Part shown: positions 1 through 6,577 of the stretch, piece by piece
How positions within the stretch are numbered: position 1 is the first letter of the stretch
How the letters are laid out: each line of letters opens with the position of its first letter
Source of the DNA: an uncultured Collinsella sp.
GTDB taxonomy: Bacteria > Actinomycetota > Coriobacteriia > Coriobacteriales > Coriobacteriaceae
Assembly (NCBI GenBank): GCA_900555585.1
Contig: USLT01000011.1
Location: forward strand, 1-12,669
Length of the DNA stretch: 12,669 nt
Direction: 5' to 3'
Made by a program: the position numbers and the translations under genes
Notes under the pieces: generated by a model
The model's input: only the letters and a program-made list of their open reading frames with translations
Database searches by the model: none
Told to the model about the DNA's origin: nothing

Positions 1-1034
1 GAGAGCGCGGAGTTCGCGCGCGTGAAGGGGACCTCGCTCAGATCGCCCACGAGCGCGGCGACGCGCCCGCCGCCCTGCGCCAGGATCTCGCGCTCGATGG
101 AGTCGGCGTCCGCCGCGGCGAAGGAGACGCGCTGCGCGAGCCCGGCCGAGCGCAGCACGCGCTGCGCGAATCCGGCGAATCGGGGCTCGTCGTCGGAGGC
201 GATGATGATGGCCCGGCGACCGCGCCCGACTGTCGCGCGCTCGTCGGCCTCGGAGAGCAGCTCGTCCCACGCCCGGGCGTCATGCAGCCCCCATCCCTCG
301 AAGCCCCAGCGGGTCCGCATGATGCCGGGCGCGCGATCGATCAGCTGGTTTACGGCCTCGAGCACGATGCCGCCGCCCGCGCACGACATGTCGACGAGTG
401 CGGCGACGTCGCCGTCTCCGTCTCCGCATGCGGAGCAGGCCTCGGGCCAGCCGACCTGCTCGAGCAGGAGGGCGGCGTAGTCGGGGCGAAGCACGTGCGC
501 GCCGGCGCCGGAGCGGGTCGCCTCGCGCGGCAGGCGCTTGAAGAGGGGGTCGCCGCTGAGGTCGAGGTGCAGGCTGGCGCGCTCTCCGCGGATGGAGAGC
601 GCGATGCGCGCATCGGGGTTCTCGAGGTCGACGCTCGCCCTCGATCCGGCCTCGTCCGCGAGACGGTCGCAGATGGCGTCCTTGACGCAGAGGGCGGCGT
701 AGTGGGAGTTCCTCAGCTCTCGGTTCGATCCCTTGGCGGAGACGGCGATGCTCGCGCCCCGGCGCAGGATATCCTCCCATGGCATGTCGTAGGCGCCGTC
801 GTAGAGGGCGTTGGCGTCCCAGCAGTCGAAGCGCCCGAGCACGACGAAGACGCGGCTGGCGAGACGGGACCACAAGCAGGCGCGGTAGGCGTCGGCGATG
901 GTTCCCGTGAAGGTGACGCGCCCCTTGAGGCGCCTGGTCTTGCGCAGGCCGATGCGTCGGAGCTCTCGGTCGAGCGCTGACTCGAAGCCCTCGGGGCAGC
1001 TCGCGTAGAACTCGAGGTAAGTTGCGTTGTGCAT
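1..1034 (-). CDS. rlmL: RlmL-type 23S rRNA (guanine-N2)-methyltransferase, 5' part only
   Basis: This is the N-terminal 344 residues of a THUMP-domain RNA methyltransferase, open to the window edge, so the 3' end is missing. By family, RlmL transfers a methyl group from S-adenosylmethionine to N2 of G2445 in 23S rRNA during 50S assembly in the cytoplasm. The N-terminus resembles E. coli RlmL, including an LWSRLASR segment. A THUMP domain covers about residues 70-165, with NSHYAALCVKDAICDRL and LHLDLSGDPL as hallmarks. SAM motif I is DMSCAGGG from D215, and the family motif WGFEGW is at 243-248, followed by HD. The catalytic NPPY-type motif should lie just beyond the edge. The ATG at 1034 is preceded by an AGGCGG ribosome site. 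The gene is divergent from the neighbouring phosphatase gene. Whether it is fused to an RlmK domain, as in E. coli RlmKL, cannot be seen. Confidence 0.93.
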   Translation of the reverse strand, partial: MHNATYLEFYASCPEGFESALDRELRRIGLRKTRRLKGRVTFTGTIADAYRACLWSRLASRVFVVLGRFDCWDANALYDGAYDMPWEDILRRGASIAVSAKGSNRELRNSHYAALCVKDAICDRLADEAGSRASVDLENPDARIALSIRGERASLHLDLSGDPLFKRLPREATRSGAGAHVLRPDYAALLLEQVGWPEACSACGDGDGDVAALVDMSCAGGGIVLEAVNQLIDRAPGIMRTRWGFEGWGLHDARAWDELLSEADERATVGRGRRAIIIASDDEPRFAGFAQRVLRSAGLAQRVSFAAADADSIEREILAQGGGRVAALVGDLSEVPFTRANSAL

Positions 1035-1082
1035 GGTCCGCCTTTCACGTACGGTCGTCGAGTGGGCTCGATACAGCCCTTC

Positions 1083-1088
1083 ATTATC
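1083..1088 (-). promoter_or_regulatory. Possible extended -10 box for rlmL
   Basis: On the minus strand the sequence TGTGATAAT contains a GATAAT hexamer with a TG two bases upstream, an extended -10 pattern, about 48 nt before the rlmL ATG. No good -35 hexamer is visible at the normal distance, which extended -10 promoters can tolerate. A 5-bp inverted repeat (GGGCT at 1064-1068, AGCCC at 1075-1079) lies in the predicted leader. Its significance is unknown. Confidence 0.4.
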
Positions 1089-1158
1089 ACACAGCTCGCA
1101 GGGGTCGCCGTGCTGCCGCGCGCCCGCCGGGGGCGAAAGCTGACATTCGCCATGCGTC

Positions 1159-1188
1159 ATCGTCGCGGCGCCGGAGCCCCGCGACGAT
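1159..1188. repeat. Perfect inverted repeat in the divergent rlmL/HAD intergenic region
   Basis: ATCGTCGCGG (1159-1168) and CCGCGACGAT (1179-1188) form a perfect 10-bp inverted repeat around a 10-nt GC-rich spacer. The right arm touches a TAGAAT hexamer (1188-1193) that could be a -10 box for the phosphatase gene, although no convincing -35 box precedes it. It has no T tract and sits upstream of both flanking genes, so it is not a normal terminator. It may be an operator or a leader hairpin. Confidence 0.55.
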
Positions 1189-1228
1189 AGAATGGTGTGG
1201 ATTGAACACGATGGAGGGAGGAAGCGCG

Positions 1229-2077
1229 ATGGGCGCGATCGAATCGATGGATCTTGTGGGTGGACCGGCGCCGGCGGCGCTGTTCTTCGACGTCGACGGG
1301 ACGCTGGTGTGGCATCGCCCCGATGCGGGGGTCGGGGAGAGCGTCGTCAGCGGCCGTCCGTCCGAGGGCGTGTACAGGGCGTTCGCCGAGCTCTCCTCGC
1401 GCGGGCATAAGACCTTCATCTGCACGGGCCGTCCTCTATGCCTGGTGTCCGATGCGCTGCGCGACCTGCATCCGACGGGGCTCGTCGCCGGCGCGGGGGC
1501 GACGGTCGTCGTCGACGGCGACATCGTCTTCTCCGATCCCATTCCATCCGATCTCGTGGACGAGGCGGCGCAGCGCTTTCTCGACCTCGGGGCGGCGGTG
1601 ATGTTCGAGGGCTCGACCGCATGCGTCTCGCTCGCCGCGCCGAGTCGCGAGTGCGTGGACTTTCCCGGCATCGAGACCGTGCGCAGCGTGGCGGAGCTCC
1701 ATCGCGCGGCCTCGGGGTCGACTTTCGACAAGGTCTCCTTCGCCAATAGCGAGGTTGCGCTCATCAGACGCGACTCCGAATTCTTCGACCGCCATTTCAC
1801 CATCTGCGATCTGGGCGTCGGTCTGAGCGAGATGAGCGTCATCGGCACGGATAAGGGGTCGGGCATACGCCATGCGCTCGATGCGCTCGGGATGGCCGGC
1901 GCGCGGACCTTTGCATTTGGCGATTCGGAAAACGACCTCGCCATGTTCGGCGCGGTCGACGTGCCCGTAGCCATGGGAAACGCGCTGCCGCACGTCAAGG
2001 AGGCGGCGGCCTACGTGACGGATGCGGTCGAGCATGACGGCGTGGTCAGCGCCCTGCGCCACTTCGGCCTCATCTAG
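1229..2077 (+). CDS. Cof-type HAD-IIB family phosphatase
   Basis: This 282-residue protein is a haloacid dehalogenase superfamily phosphatase of the Cof/IIB type, a cytoplasmic Mg-dependent hydrolase of small phosphate esters such as sugar phosphates or flavin-type cofactors. The exact substrate cannot be read from sequence. Motif I is FFDVDGT, with nucleophile D21 and acid/base D23. Motif II is the CTGRP segment with T66. The motif III lysine is K209 in GTDKGSGI, and motif IV is GDSENDLAMF with D232 and D236. The region between motifs II and III (about 85-190) is the expected C2B cap. Length is normal for the family. The start at 1229 is chosen because GGGAGGA (1216-1222) lies 6 nt upstream; an upstream in-frame extension has no such site. 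It looks monocistronic, ending 40 nt before a bidirectional terminator. Substrate remains unassigned. Confidence 0.9.
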   Translation: MGAIESMDLVGGPAPAALFFDVDGTLVWHRPDAGVGESVVSGRPSEGVYRAFAELSSRGHKTFICTGRPLCLVSDALRDLHPTGLVAGAGATVVVDGDIVFSDPIPSDLVDEAAQRFLDLGAAVMFEGSTACVSLAAPSRECVDFPGIETVRSVAELHRAASGSTFDKVSFANSEVALIRRDSEFFDRHFTICDLGVGLSEMSVIGTDKGSGIRHALDALGMAGARTFAFGDSENDLAMFGAVDVPVAMGNALPHVKEAAAYVTDAVEHDGVVSALRHFGLI

Positions 2078-2117
2078 GCCTGCCCGGGCGCCGTGTGTCG
2101 GCTCCTTCGCATATTAA

Positions 2118-2164
2118 AAAGCCCGCCCCCGCAGCGAGAACGCCATCGAGGGCGGGCTTTCCTT
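2118..2164. terminator. Bidirectional rho-independent terminator
   Basis: AAAGCCCGCCC (2118-2128) pairs perfectly with GGGCGGGCTTT (2150-2160) around a 21-nt loop. On the plus strand it is followed by TTTCCTTT; on the minus strand the downstream side reads TTTTTAATAT. It lies between the convergent stop codons of the HAD phosphatase (2077) and the second exporter gene (2183), so it probably terminates both. The minus-strand T run is the better one. Confidence 0.85.
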
Positions 2165-2182
2165 TGCCGTGTCGCCGAAGCG

Positions 2183-4117
2183 CTATTCGAGCTCGAAGGC
2201 TCCGGTGTAGAGCTGGTAGTAGTACCCGTGCCGGGCGATGAGCTCGTCGTGGGTCCCGCGCTCGATGACGCGGCCGTGGTCCAAGCAGATGATCACGTCG
2301 GAGTTGCGCACGGTGGAGAGGCGGTGGGCGATGACGAAGGTGGTCCGACCGTTCATGAGGGCGTCCATGCCGCGTTGCACAATGGCCTCGGTGCGCGTGT
2401 CGATGCTCGAGGTGGCCTCGTCCAAGATCATGACCGGCGGGTCGGCGACGGCGGCGCGGGCGATGGACAGCAGCTGCCTCTGACCTTGGCTGAGCTGGGC
2501 GCCGTTGTCGGAGAGCATGGTGTCGTAGCCCTGCGGCAGCGTGCGGATGAAGGCATCGGCCCCCGCGAGCTTCGCCGCGGCGACGCACTCCTCGTCGCTC
2601 GCCTCGAGATGGCCGTAGCGGATGTTGTCCATCACGGTGCCGGTGAAGAGGTTGACGTCCTGCAGAACCACGCCGAGCGACTTGCGCAGCGCGCTCTTGC
2701 GGATCTTCTCGATGTTGATGCCGTCGTAGCGGATCTTGCCGTGCTCGATGTCGTAGAAGCGGTTGATCAGGTTGGTGATCGTGGTCTTGCCCGCGCCGGT
2801 GGCGCCCACGAAGGCGACCTTCTGGCCGGGCTTGGCGTAGACCGAGACGTCGTGCAGGACGGTGTGGCCGGGCTTGTAGCCGAAGTCCACGTTCTCCATG
2901 CGCACGTCGCCGGAGAGCGGCACGTACTCGATGGTGCCGTCGGAGTGCGGATGCTTCCATGCCCAGGTGCCGGTGCGCTGCTCGCATTCCTCGAGCTCGC
3001 CCGTATCCCAGTTGCGCCTGGCGTTGACGAGGGTCACGTAGCCCTCGTCTTCCTCGGGCTCCTCGTCGAGCAGCTCGAAGATGCGCTTGGCGCCGGCCAT
3101 GCCCATGACGACGAAGTTGATCTGGTTGGAGATCTGGCCGATCTGGGCGGTGAACTGCTTGGTCATGTTGAGGAAGGGGATGGCCACGGCGATGGTCAGC
3201 GGTAGGCCGGAGATGCTCAGGTTGGGGATGCCGAAGCCGATGAGCACGCCGGCCGCGATCGCCACGAGGACGTAGAGCAGGTTGCCCATGTTCATGAGGA
3301 TGGGCATGAGGGTGTTCGCGTAGCTGTTGGCCGTGCGCGCCGCCGCCTCGAGCTCGTCGTTGATCTTGTCGAAATCGGCGATCGCCTCGTCCTCGTGGCA
3401 GAAGACCTTGATGACCTTCTCGCCGCTCATGACCTCCTCGACGTGGCCCTCGAGCGCCGCGACCGCACGCTGCTGGCGCAGGAAGTTCTTGGCCGAGCGG
3501 CCTCCGAGGAAGCGCGCCGCGGAGGCCATGAGCACCGCGCCGCCCAGGACCACGCAGGTCATCGGAACGCTGTAGAACAGCATGATGCAGGTGACGGAGA
3601 CGATCATCAGCGAGGTGAAGACCAGGTTGGGCAGGCTCTGGCTGATCATCATGCGCATGGCGTCGATGTCGTTGGTGTAGTAGCTCATGACGTCGCCGTG
3701 CTGGTGCGTGTCGAAATAGCGAATCGGCAGGTCCTGCATGCGGTCGAACATCTCGGTGCGGAATTTCTTGAGCGATCCCTGGGTGATGACGGCCATGGCC
3801 TGCGTCCAGAACGTGTTGCAGCAGATGGCCAGGATGTAGAGGGCGGCCAGGATCGTCACGTTGACGAGGATGGGCCGCGCCGCGCTCGCCCAGTCGCCGG
3901 ACTGCCAGGTCTCGCCCACGATGGTGAGCGCGCGCTGCATGAAGATGTTGGGCGCGGACTGCACCAGCGCCTGCAGGACGAGGCAGACGATGACGGCGGG
4001 CAGCAGCTTGGGATAGAAGCCGAAGAGCATCTTGAGAACGCGGCGGACGGTGCCCTTGCCGCCCTTGTAGCCGCCGCGGCCCGCGGGCCGCGCGCTCGGG
4101 TTTCCGGTCTTATTCAT
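2183..4117 (-). CDS. ABC exporter half-transporter, consensus-ATPase subunit
   Basis: This 644-residue half-transporter has an N-terminal six-helix exporter domain (about residues 38-345, hydrophobic blocks near 38-58, 82-104, 163-203, 272-320) followed by an ATPase domain. The A-loop Tyr is Y414, Walker A GATGAGKTT is at 438-446 with K444, the Q-loop is Q486, the signature is LSQGQ at 542-546, the Walker B end is D566 with catalytic E567, and the H-loop is H598. The ATP-binding half is therefore competent, while the signature deviates from LSGGQ, as in TM288-type heterodimer partners. An acidic/polar insertion at about 351-400, containing WAWKHPH, lies between the membrane domain and the ATPase. 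The start at 4117 overlaps the upstream stop by 8 nt (ATGAATAA) and has GGAGG 9 nt upstream. It probably works as a heterodimer with the upstream gene product to export drugs, lipids or peptides; the substrate is unknown. Confidence 0.93.
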   Translation of the reverse strand: MNKTGNPSARPAGRGGYKGGKGTVRRVLKMLFGFYPKLLPAVIVCLVLQALVQSAPNIFMQRALTIVGETWQSGDWASAARPILVNVTILAALYILAICCNTFWTQAMAVITQGSLKKFRTEMFDRMQDLPIRYFDTHQHGDVMSYYTNDIDAMRMMISQSLPNLVFTSLMIVSVTCIMLFYSVPMTCVVLGGAVLMASAARFLGGRSAKNFLRQQRAVAALEGHVEEVMSGEKVIKVFCHEDEAIADFDKINDELEAAARTANSYANTLMPILMNMGNLLYVLVAIAAGVLIGFGIPNLSISGLPLTIAVAIPFLNMTKQFTAQIGQISNQINFVVMGMAGAKRIFELLDEEPEEDEGYVTLVNARRNWDTGELEECEQRTGTWAWKHPHSDGTIEYVPLSGDVRMENVDFGYKPGHTVLHDVSVYAKPGQKVAFVGATGAGKTTITNLINRFYDIEHGKIRYDGINIEKIRKSALRKSLGVVLQDVNLFTGTVMDNIRYGHLEASDEECVAAAKLAGADAFIRTLPQGYDTMLSDNGAQLSQGQRQLLSIARAAVADPPVMILDEATSSIDTRTEAIVQRGMDALMNGRTTFVIAHRLSTVRNSDVIICLDHGRVIERGTHDELIARHGYYYQLYTGAFELE

Positions 4118-5942
4118 GGTCGGTCGCCTCCGTATCGGTGCCGTGGTCCTGCAGGCTCTCCGCCGCGTCGGCCGCGGCGTCGGCGACGAGCTCGCCGAGC
4201 TCGCGCTCGTCGTGGCTCGCCTTGTTCTGGGAGGTGTAGACCTCGCGGTAGATCTCGCAGCTGCGGAGCAGTTCCTCGTGCGTTCCCACGGCGGCGATGC
4301 GCCCCTCGTCCATGACGACGATCCGGTCGGCATCCTCGACCGAGCTCGTGCGCTGGGCGATGATGATCTTCGTGGTGCCGGGGATGTAGGCCTTCATGCC
4401 CTCGCGGATAAGCTTGTCGGTCTTGGTGTCGACGGCGCTGGTGGAGTCGTCCAAGATCAAGATCTTGGGATGCCTGAGCAGCGCGCGGGCGATGCAGAGG
4501 CGCTGCTTCTGGCCGCCGGAGACGTTGGTGCCGCCCTGCTCGATCTTGTGGCCGTAGCCGTCCGCGAAGCCCTGGACGAACTCGTCGGCCTGCGCCAGGC
4601 GCGCCGCCTCGACGATCTCCTCGTCGGTCGCTTCCGCGTTGCCCCAGCGCAGGTTCTCCGCGATGGTGCCGCTGAACAGCACGTTCTTCTGCAAGACCAT
4701 GGCCACGTCGTTGCGCAGCGCGTCCAGGTCGTATTCGCGCACGTCGCGCCCGCCCACGCGGACCGCTCCCTCGGTGACGTCGTAGAGACGCGGGACGAGC
4801 TGCACGAGGCTCGATTTCGATGATCCCGTCGAACCGATGACGCCGATGGTCTCGCCGCTCTCGATATGGAGGTCGATGTCGACGAGCGCCGCGCGATCGG
4901 GGTCGCCGTAGTAGGAGAAGGTCACGTGGTCGAAGTCGATGGAGCCGTCGGCGATCTCGGCGGCCGGAGCCTCGGGCTGGTTGATATCGGTGGTCGCCTC
5001 GAGCACCTCGCAGATGCGCGCCGCGCCCTCCTCGGCGATGACGATCTGCGCGAAGACCATCGAGATCATCATCAGGCTCATGAGGATCATGAAGCCGTAG
5101 GTGATGAGGCTCGAGAACTGCCCGACGTCGATGAGCTCGCCCTTGGTGGAGATGATGGCATAGGAGCCGATGCCGATGACGAACACGATGACGCAGTACA
5201 CGGCGAAGTTCATAAGCGGCTGGTTCATGGCCAGGATGCGCTCGGCGCGGGTGAAGTCGGCGCGGACCTCCTCGGCGGCGCGCTCGAACTTCTCCTTCTC
5301 GTAGGACTCGCGCACGTAGCTCTTGACCACGCGGATGCCGGAGAGATTCTCCTCGGCGCTCTCGTTCAGGGCATCGTACTTATGGAAGATGCGCTTGAAG
5401 ATGGGGTGCACCTTGCGGACGATCCCGATGAGTGCGAAGGCGAGCGGCGGCACCACGGCGAGGAAGATGAAGGACAGCCAGCCGCCCATGATGTAGCTCA
5501 CGGTGAAGGCCATGACCAGCATGAGGGGGCAGCGGATGGCCGTGCGGATGATCTGCATGAACGCCATCTGGACGTTCTGGACGTCGGTGGTGAGACGCGT
5601 TACCAGGGAGCTGGTCGAGAACTGGTCGATGGTGGTGAACGAGAACGTCTGGATGTTGCGGAACATGTTGCGCCGCAGGTTGCGCGCGAAGCCGTTCGCG
5701 GACTTGGCGCAGGTGAGGCCGGCGGCCGCGCCGAAGAGCAGCGAGGCGAGCGCCATGCCGGCGAGCACCGCGCCGTAGGCGATGGTGGTGGAGAGCTCGG
5801 CACCGGCCTTCACCTGGTCGATGAGGGCGGCGGTCCCGAAGGGGATCATGACCTCGAAGAGCACCTCGCCGATCACCAGCAGCGGCGTCGCGATGGTGGC
5901 GGCCTTGTATTCCCCGATGTTCTTGGCAAGCGTTCTAATCAT
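4110..5942 (-). CDS. ABC exporter half-transporter, degenerate-site subunit
   Basis: This 610-residue half-transporter has a six-helix exporter domain (hydrophobic blocks near 15-40, 53-76, 137-174, 244-264, 277-302) and a C-terminal ATPase domain. A-loop Y344 and Q-loop Q418 are present, and the signature VSGGQ is at 474-478. Walker A reads GSTGSSKSS (370-378), so the third glycine is Ser375. The catalytic Glu after Walker B is Asp499 (ILILDDST), and the H-loop His is Gln530 (IIIAQRTSS). These changes match the degenerate site of heterodimeric exporters such as TM287/288 and BmrCD, so this subunit should pair with the downstream gene product. The C-terminal tail (about 574-610) is acidic. 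The ATG at 5942 overlaps the marR stop by 8 nt (ATGATTAG) and follows a GGGAGGG ribosome site. Expression is probably coupled to, and controlled by, the MarR protein. Confidence 0.93.
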   Translation of the reverse strand: MIRTLAKNIGEYKAATIATPLLVIGEVLFEVMIPFGTAALIDQVKAGAELSTTIAYGAVLAGMALASLLFGAAAGLTCAKSANGFARNLRRNMFRNIQTFSFTTIDQFSTSSLVTRLTTDVQNVQMAFMQIIRTAIRCPLMLVMAFTVSYIMGGWLSFIFLAVVPPLAFALIGIVRKVHPIFKRIFHKYDALNESAEENLSGIRVVKSYVRESYEKEKFERAAEEVRADFTRAERILAMNQPLMNFAVYCVIVFVIGIGSYAIISTKGELIDVGQFSSLITYGFMILMSLMMISMVFAQIVIAEEGAARICEVLEATTDINQPEAPAAEIADGSIDFDHVTFSYYGDPDRAALVDIDLHIESGETIGVIGSTGSSKSSLVQLVPRLYDVTEGAVRVGGRDVREYDLDALRNDVAMVLQKNVLFSGTIAENLRWGNAEATDEEIVEAARLAQADEFVQGFADGYGHKIEQGGTNVSGGQKQRLCIARALLRHPKILILDDSTSAVDTKTDKLIREGMKAYIPGTTKIIIAQRTSSVEDADRIVVMDEGRIAAVGTHEELLRSCEIYREVYTSQNKASHDERELGELVADAAADAAESLQDHGTDTEATDHE

Positions 5943-6375
5943 CCAATCCCTCCCATGTATCGCGGATTCGGCACAGCATGTCGTCGAGCCGGTCTTGCTC
6001 CTCGTCGCTCAAGCGGGAGAAGGCGACCGAGCGGAAGCGCCGGCGGCAGGCTTCCTCCCGCGCCGCCTCGACCCTTCCTTCCTCTGTGAGGCCCACGGTG
6101 AGCTGCCTGCGGTCCTGCGGGTTGCGCGTCCGCTCGATGAATCCGGCGGCCTCCAGCTTGGTCAGGATCTCGGAGAGGGATCCCGGTTTGAGCTCGAGGC
6201 GGCAGCCGAGCTCGAGCTGCGACATCTCGCCGCCCTCGTTTGCCAGCAAGCAGAGGATCGGCGCACGGCCCGATCTCCCGCCGCTATGGAAGTGAAGGTA
6301 ATGGCCGCAGAATCCCAGGCCCTTCAAAAGGCGCTTGGCGCGCGCCTCGTCGAATTCCTCGTGCTCGTCGCACAT
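5935..6375 (-). CDS. MarR-family transcriptional regulator of the exporter operon
   Basis: This 146-residue protein is a typical MarR-family winged-helix dimeric repressor. The DNA-binding core runs from about 50 to 98: MSQLELGCRLELKP, a recognition helix near 64-77, and a wing with the family signature NPQDRRQLTVGLTEEG, in which D88 and R90 match the conserved D-x-R. Flanking helices at about 8-30 and 100-145 would form the dimer interface. It is the first gene of an operon with two ABC exporter genes, so it probably represses its own promoter and releases it on binding an exported toxic ligand; the ligand is unknown. Six cysteines (2, 23, 42, 58, 110, 135) are many for this size, and redox sensing is possible but unproven. 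The ATG at 6375 is chosen because GGGAGG lies 4 nt upstream. A longer reading from 6435 would run through the promoter. Confidence 0.92.
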   Translation of the reverse strand: MCDEHEEFDEARAKRLLKGLGFCGHYLHFHSGGRSGRAPILCLLANEGGEMSQLELGCRLELKPGSLSEILTKLEAAGFIERTRNPQDRRQLTVGLTEEGRVEAAREEACRRRFRSVAFSRLSDEEQDRLDDMLCRIRDTWEGLDD

Positions 6376-6392
6376 GGTTCCTCCCGTTTCGT

Positions 6393-6408
6393 TGCTTGGA
6401 CCCAAGCA
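6393..6408. promoter_or_regulatory. Candidate MarR operator palindrome
   Basis: TGCTTGG (6393-6399), AC, and CCAAGCA (6402-6408) form a perfect 7+2+7 inverted repeat. It abuts the marR -10 box, sharing one base, and covers the predicted start of transcription. Operators of this size and position are usual for autorepressing MarR proteins. A further CTTGG half-site lies at 6416-6420 in the promoter spacer. Binding is inferred, not shown. Confidence 0.62.
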
Positions 6409-6435
6409 GTCTACTCTTGGAGTGATCAATGTCAA
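6408..6435 (-). promoter_or_regulatory. Sigma-70-type promoter of the marR-ABC operon
   Basis: On the minus strand a perfect TTGACA -35 box (6430-6435) is separated by 16 nt from TAGACT (6408-6413), which matches the -10 consensus at four of six positions. The predicted transcription start is near 6401, giving a leader of about 25 nt before the marR ATG at 6375. No other good promoter appears upstream of the operon. Confidence 0.75.
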
Positions 6436-6512
6436 GGTACCAAATCATTAGGTAGCGAGAAATTTACCCGCTCCGACGCGCGAGGGGATTCCGCCGCTCG
6501 CGCCCGCGTGGG

Positions 6513-6538
6513 TATATAGTTGCAGCAGGGAGCGCTCC
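6513..6538 (+). promoter_or_regulatory. Possible -10 region and palindrome upstream of the epimerase
   Basis: TATATAGT at 6513-6520 is the only AT-rich -10-like sequence close to the epimerase start at 6578. A weak TTCCGC (6489-6494) lies 18 nt upstream as a possible -35. A perfect GGAGCGCTCC palindrome (6529-6538) follows and would sit around the transcription start. Short GC palindromes are common in this composition, so the operator reading is weak. Confidence 0.33.
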
Positions 6539-6577
6539 GATATCCATGCGTCGGCGCGCGCAAGAGAGAGGAACGTC

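Noticed and set aside
282..980. Long plus-strand open frame opposite the rlmL gene
   Set aside because: It lies exactly antisense to a clear RlmL sequence, has no ribosome site and no recognisable domain. It is a by-product of the high-GC codon pattern.
4118..4333. Upstream extension of the second ABC gene to a start at 4333
   Set aside because: The extra 72 residues are Arg/Ser/Thr-rich and read out of frame within the preceding gene. The ATG at 4117 has a GGAGG site and the operon-typical overlap.
4866..6089. Plus-strand open frame of about 400 codons opposite the first ABC exporter gene
   Set aside because: The composition (Asp, Glu, Gly, Val, His rich) is typical of antisense shadows of GC-rich genes, and the opposite strand encodes a full ABC exporter with motifs.
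6376..6435. Upstream extension of marR to a start at 6435
   Set aside because: It would run through the promoter and operator and has no ribosome site, whereas the ATG at 6375 has GGGAGG just upstream.
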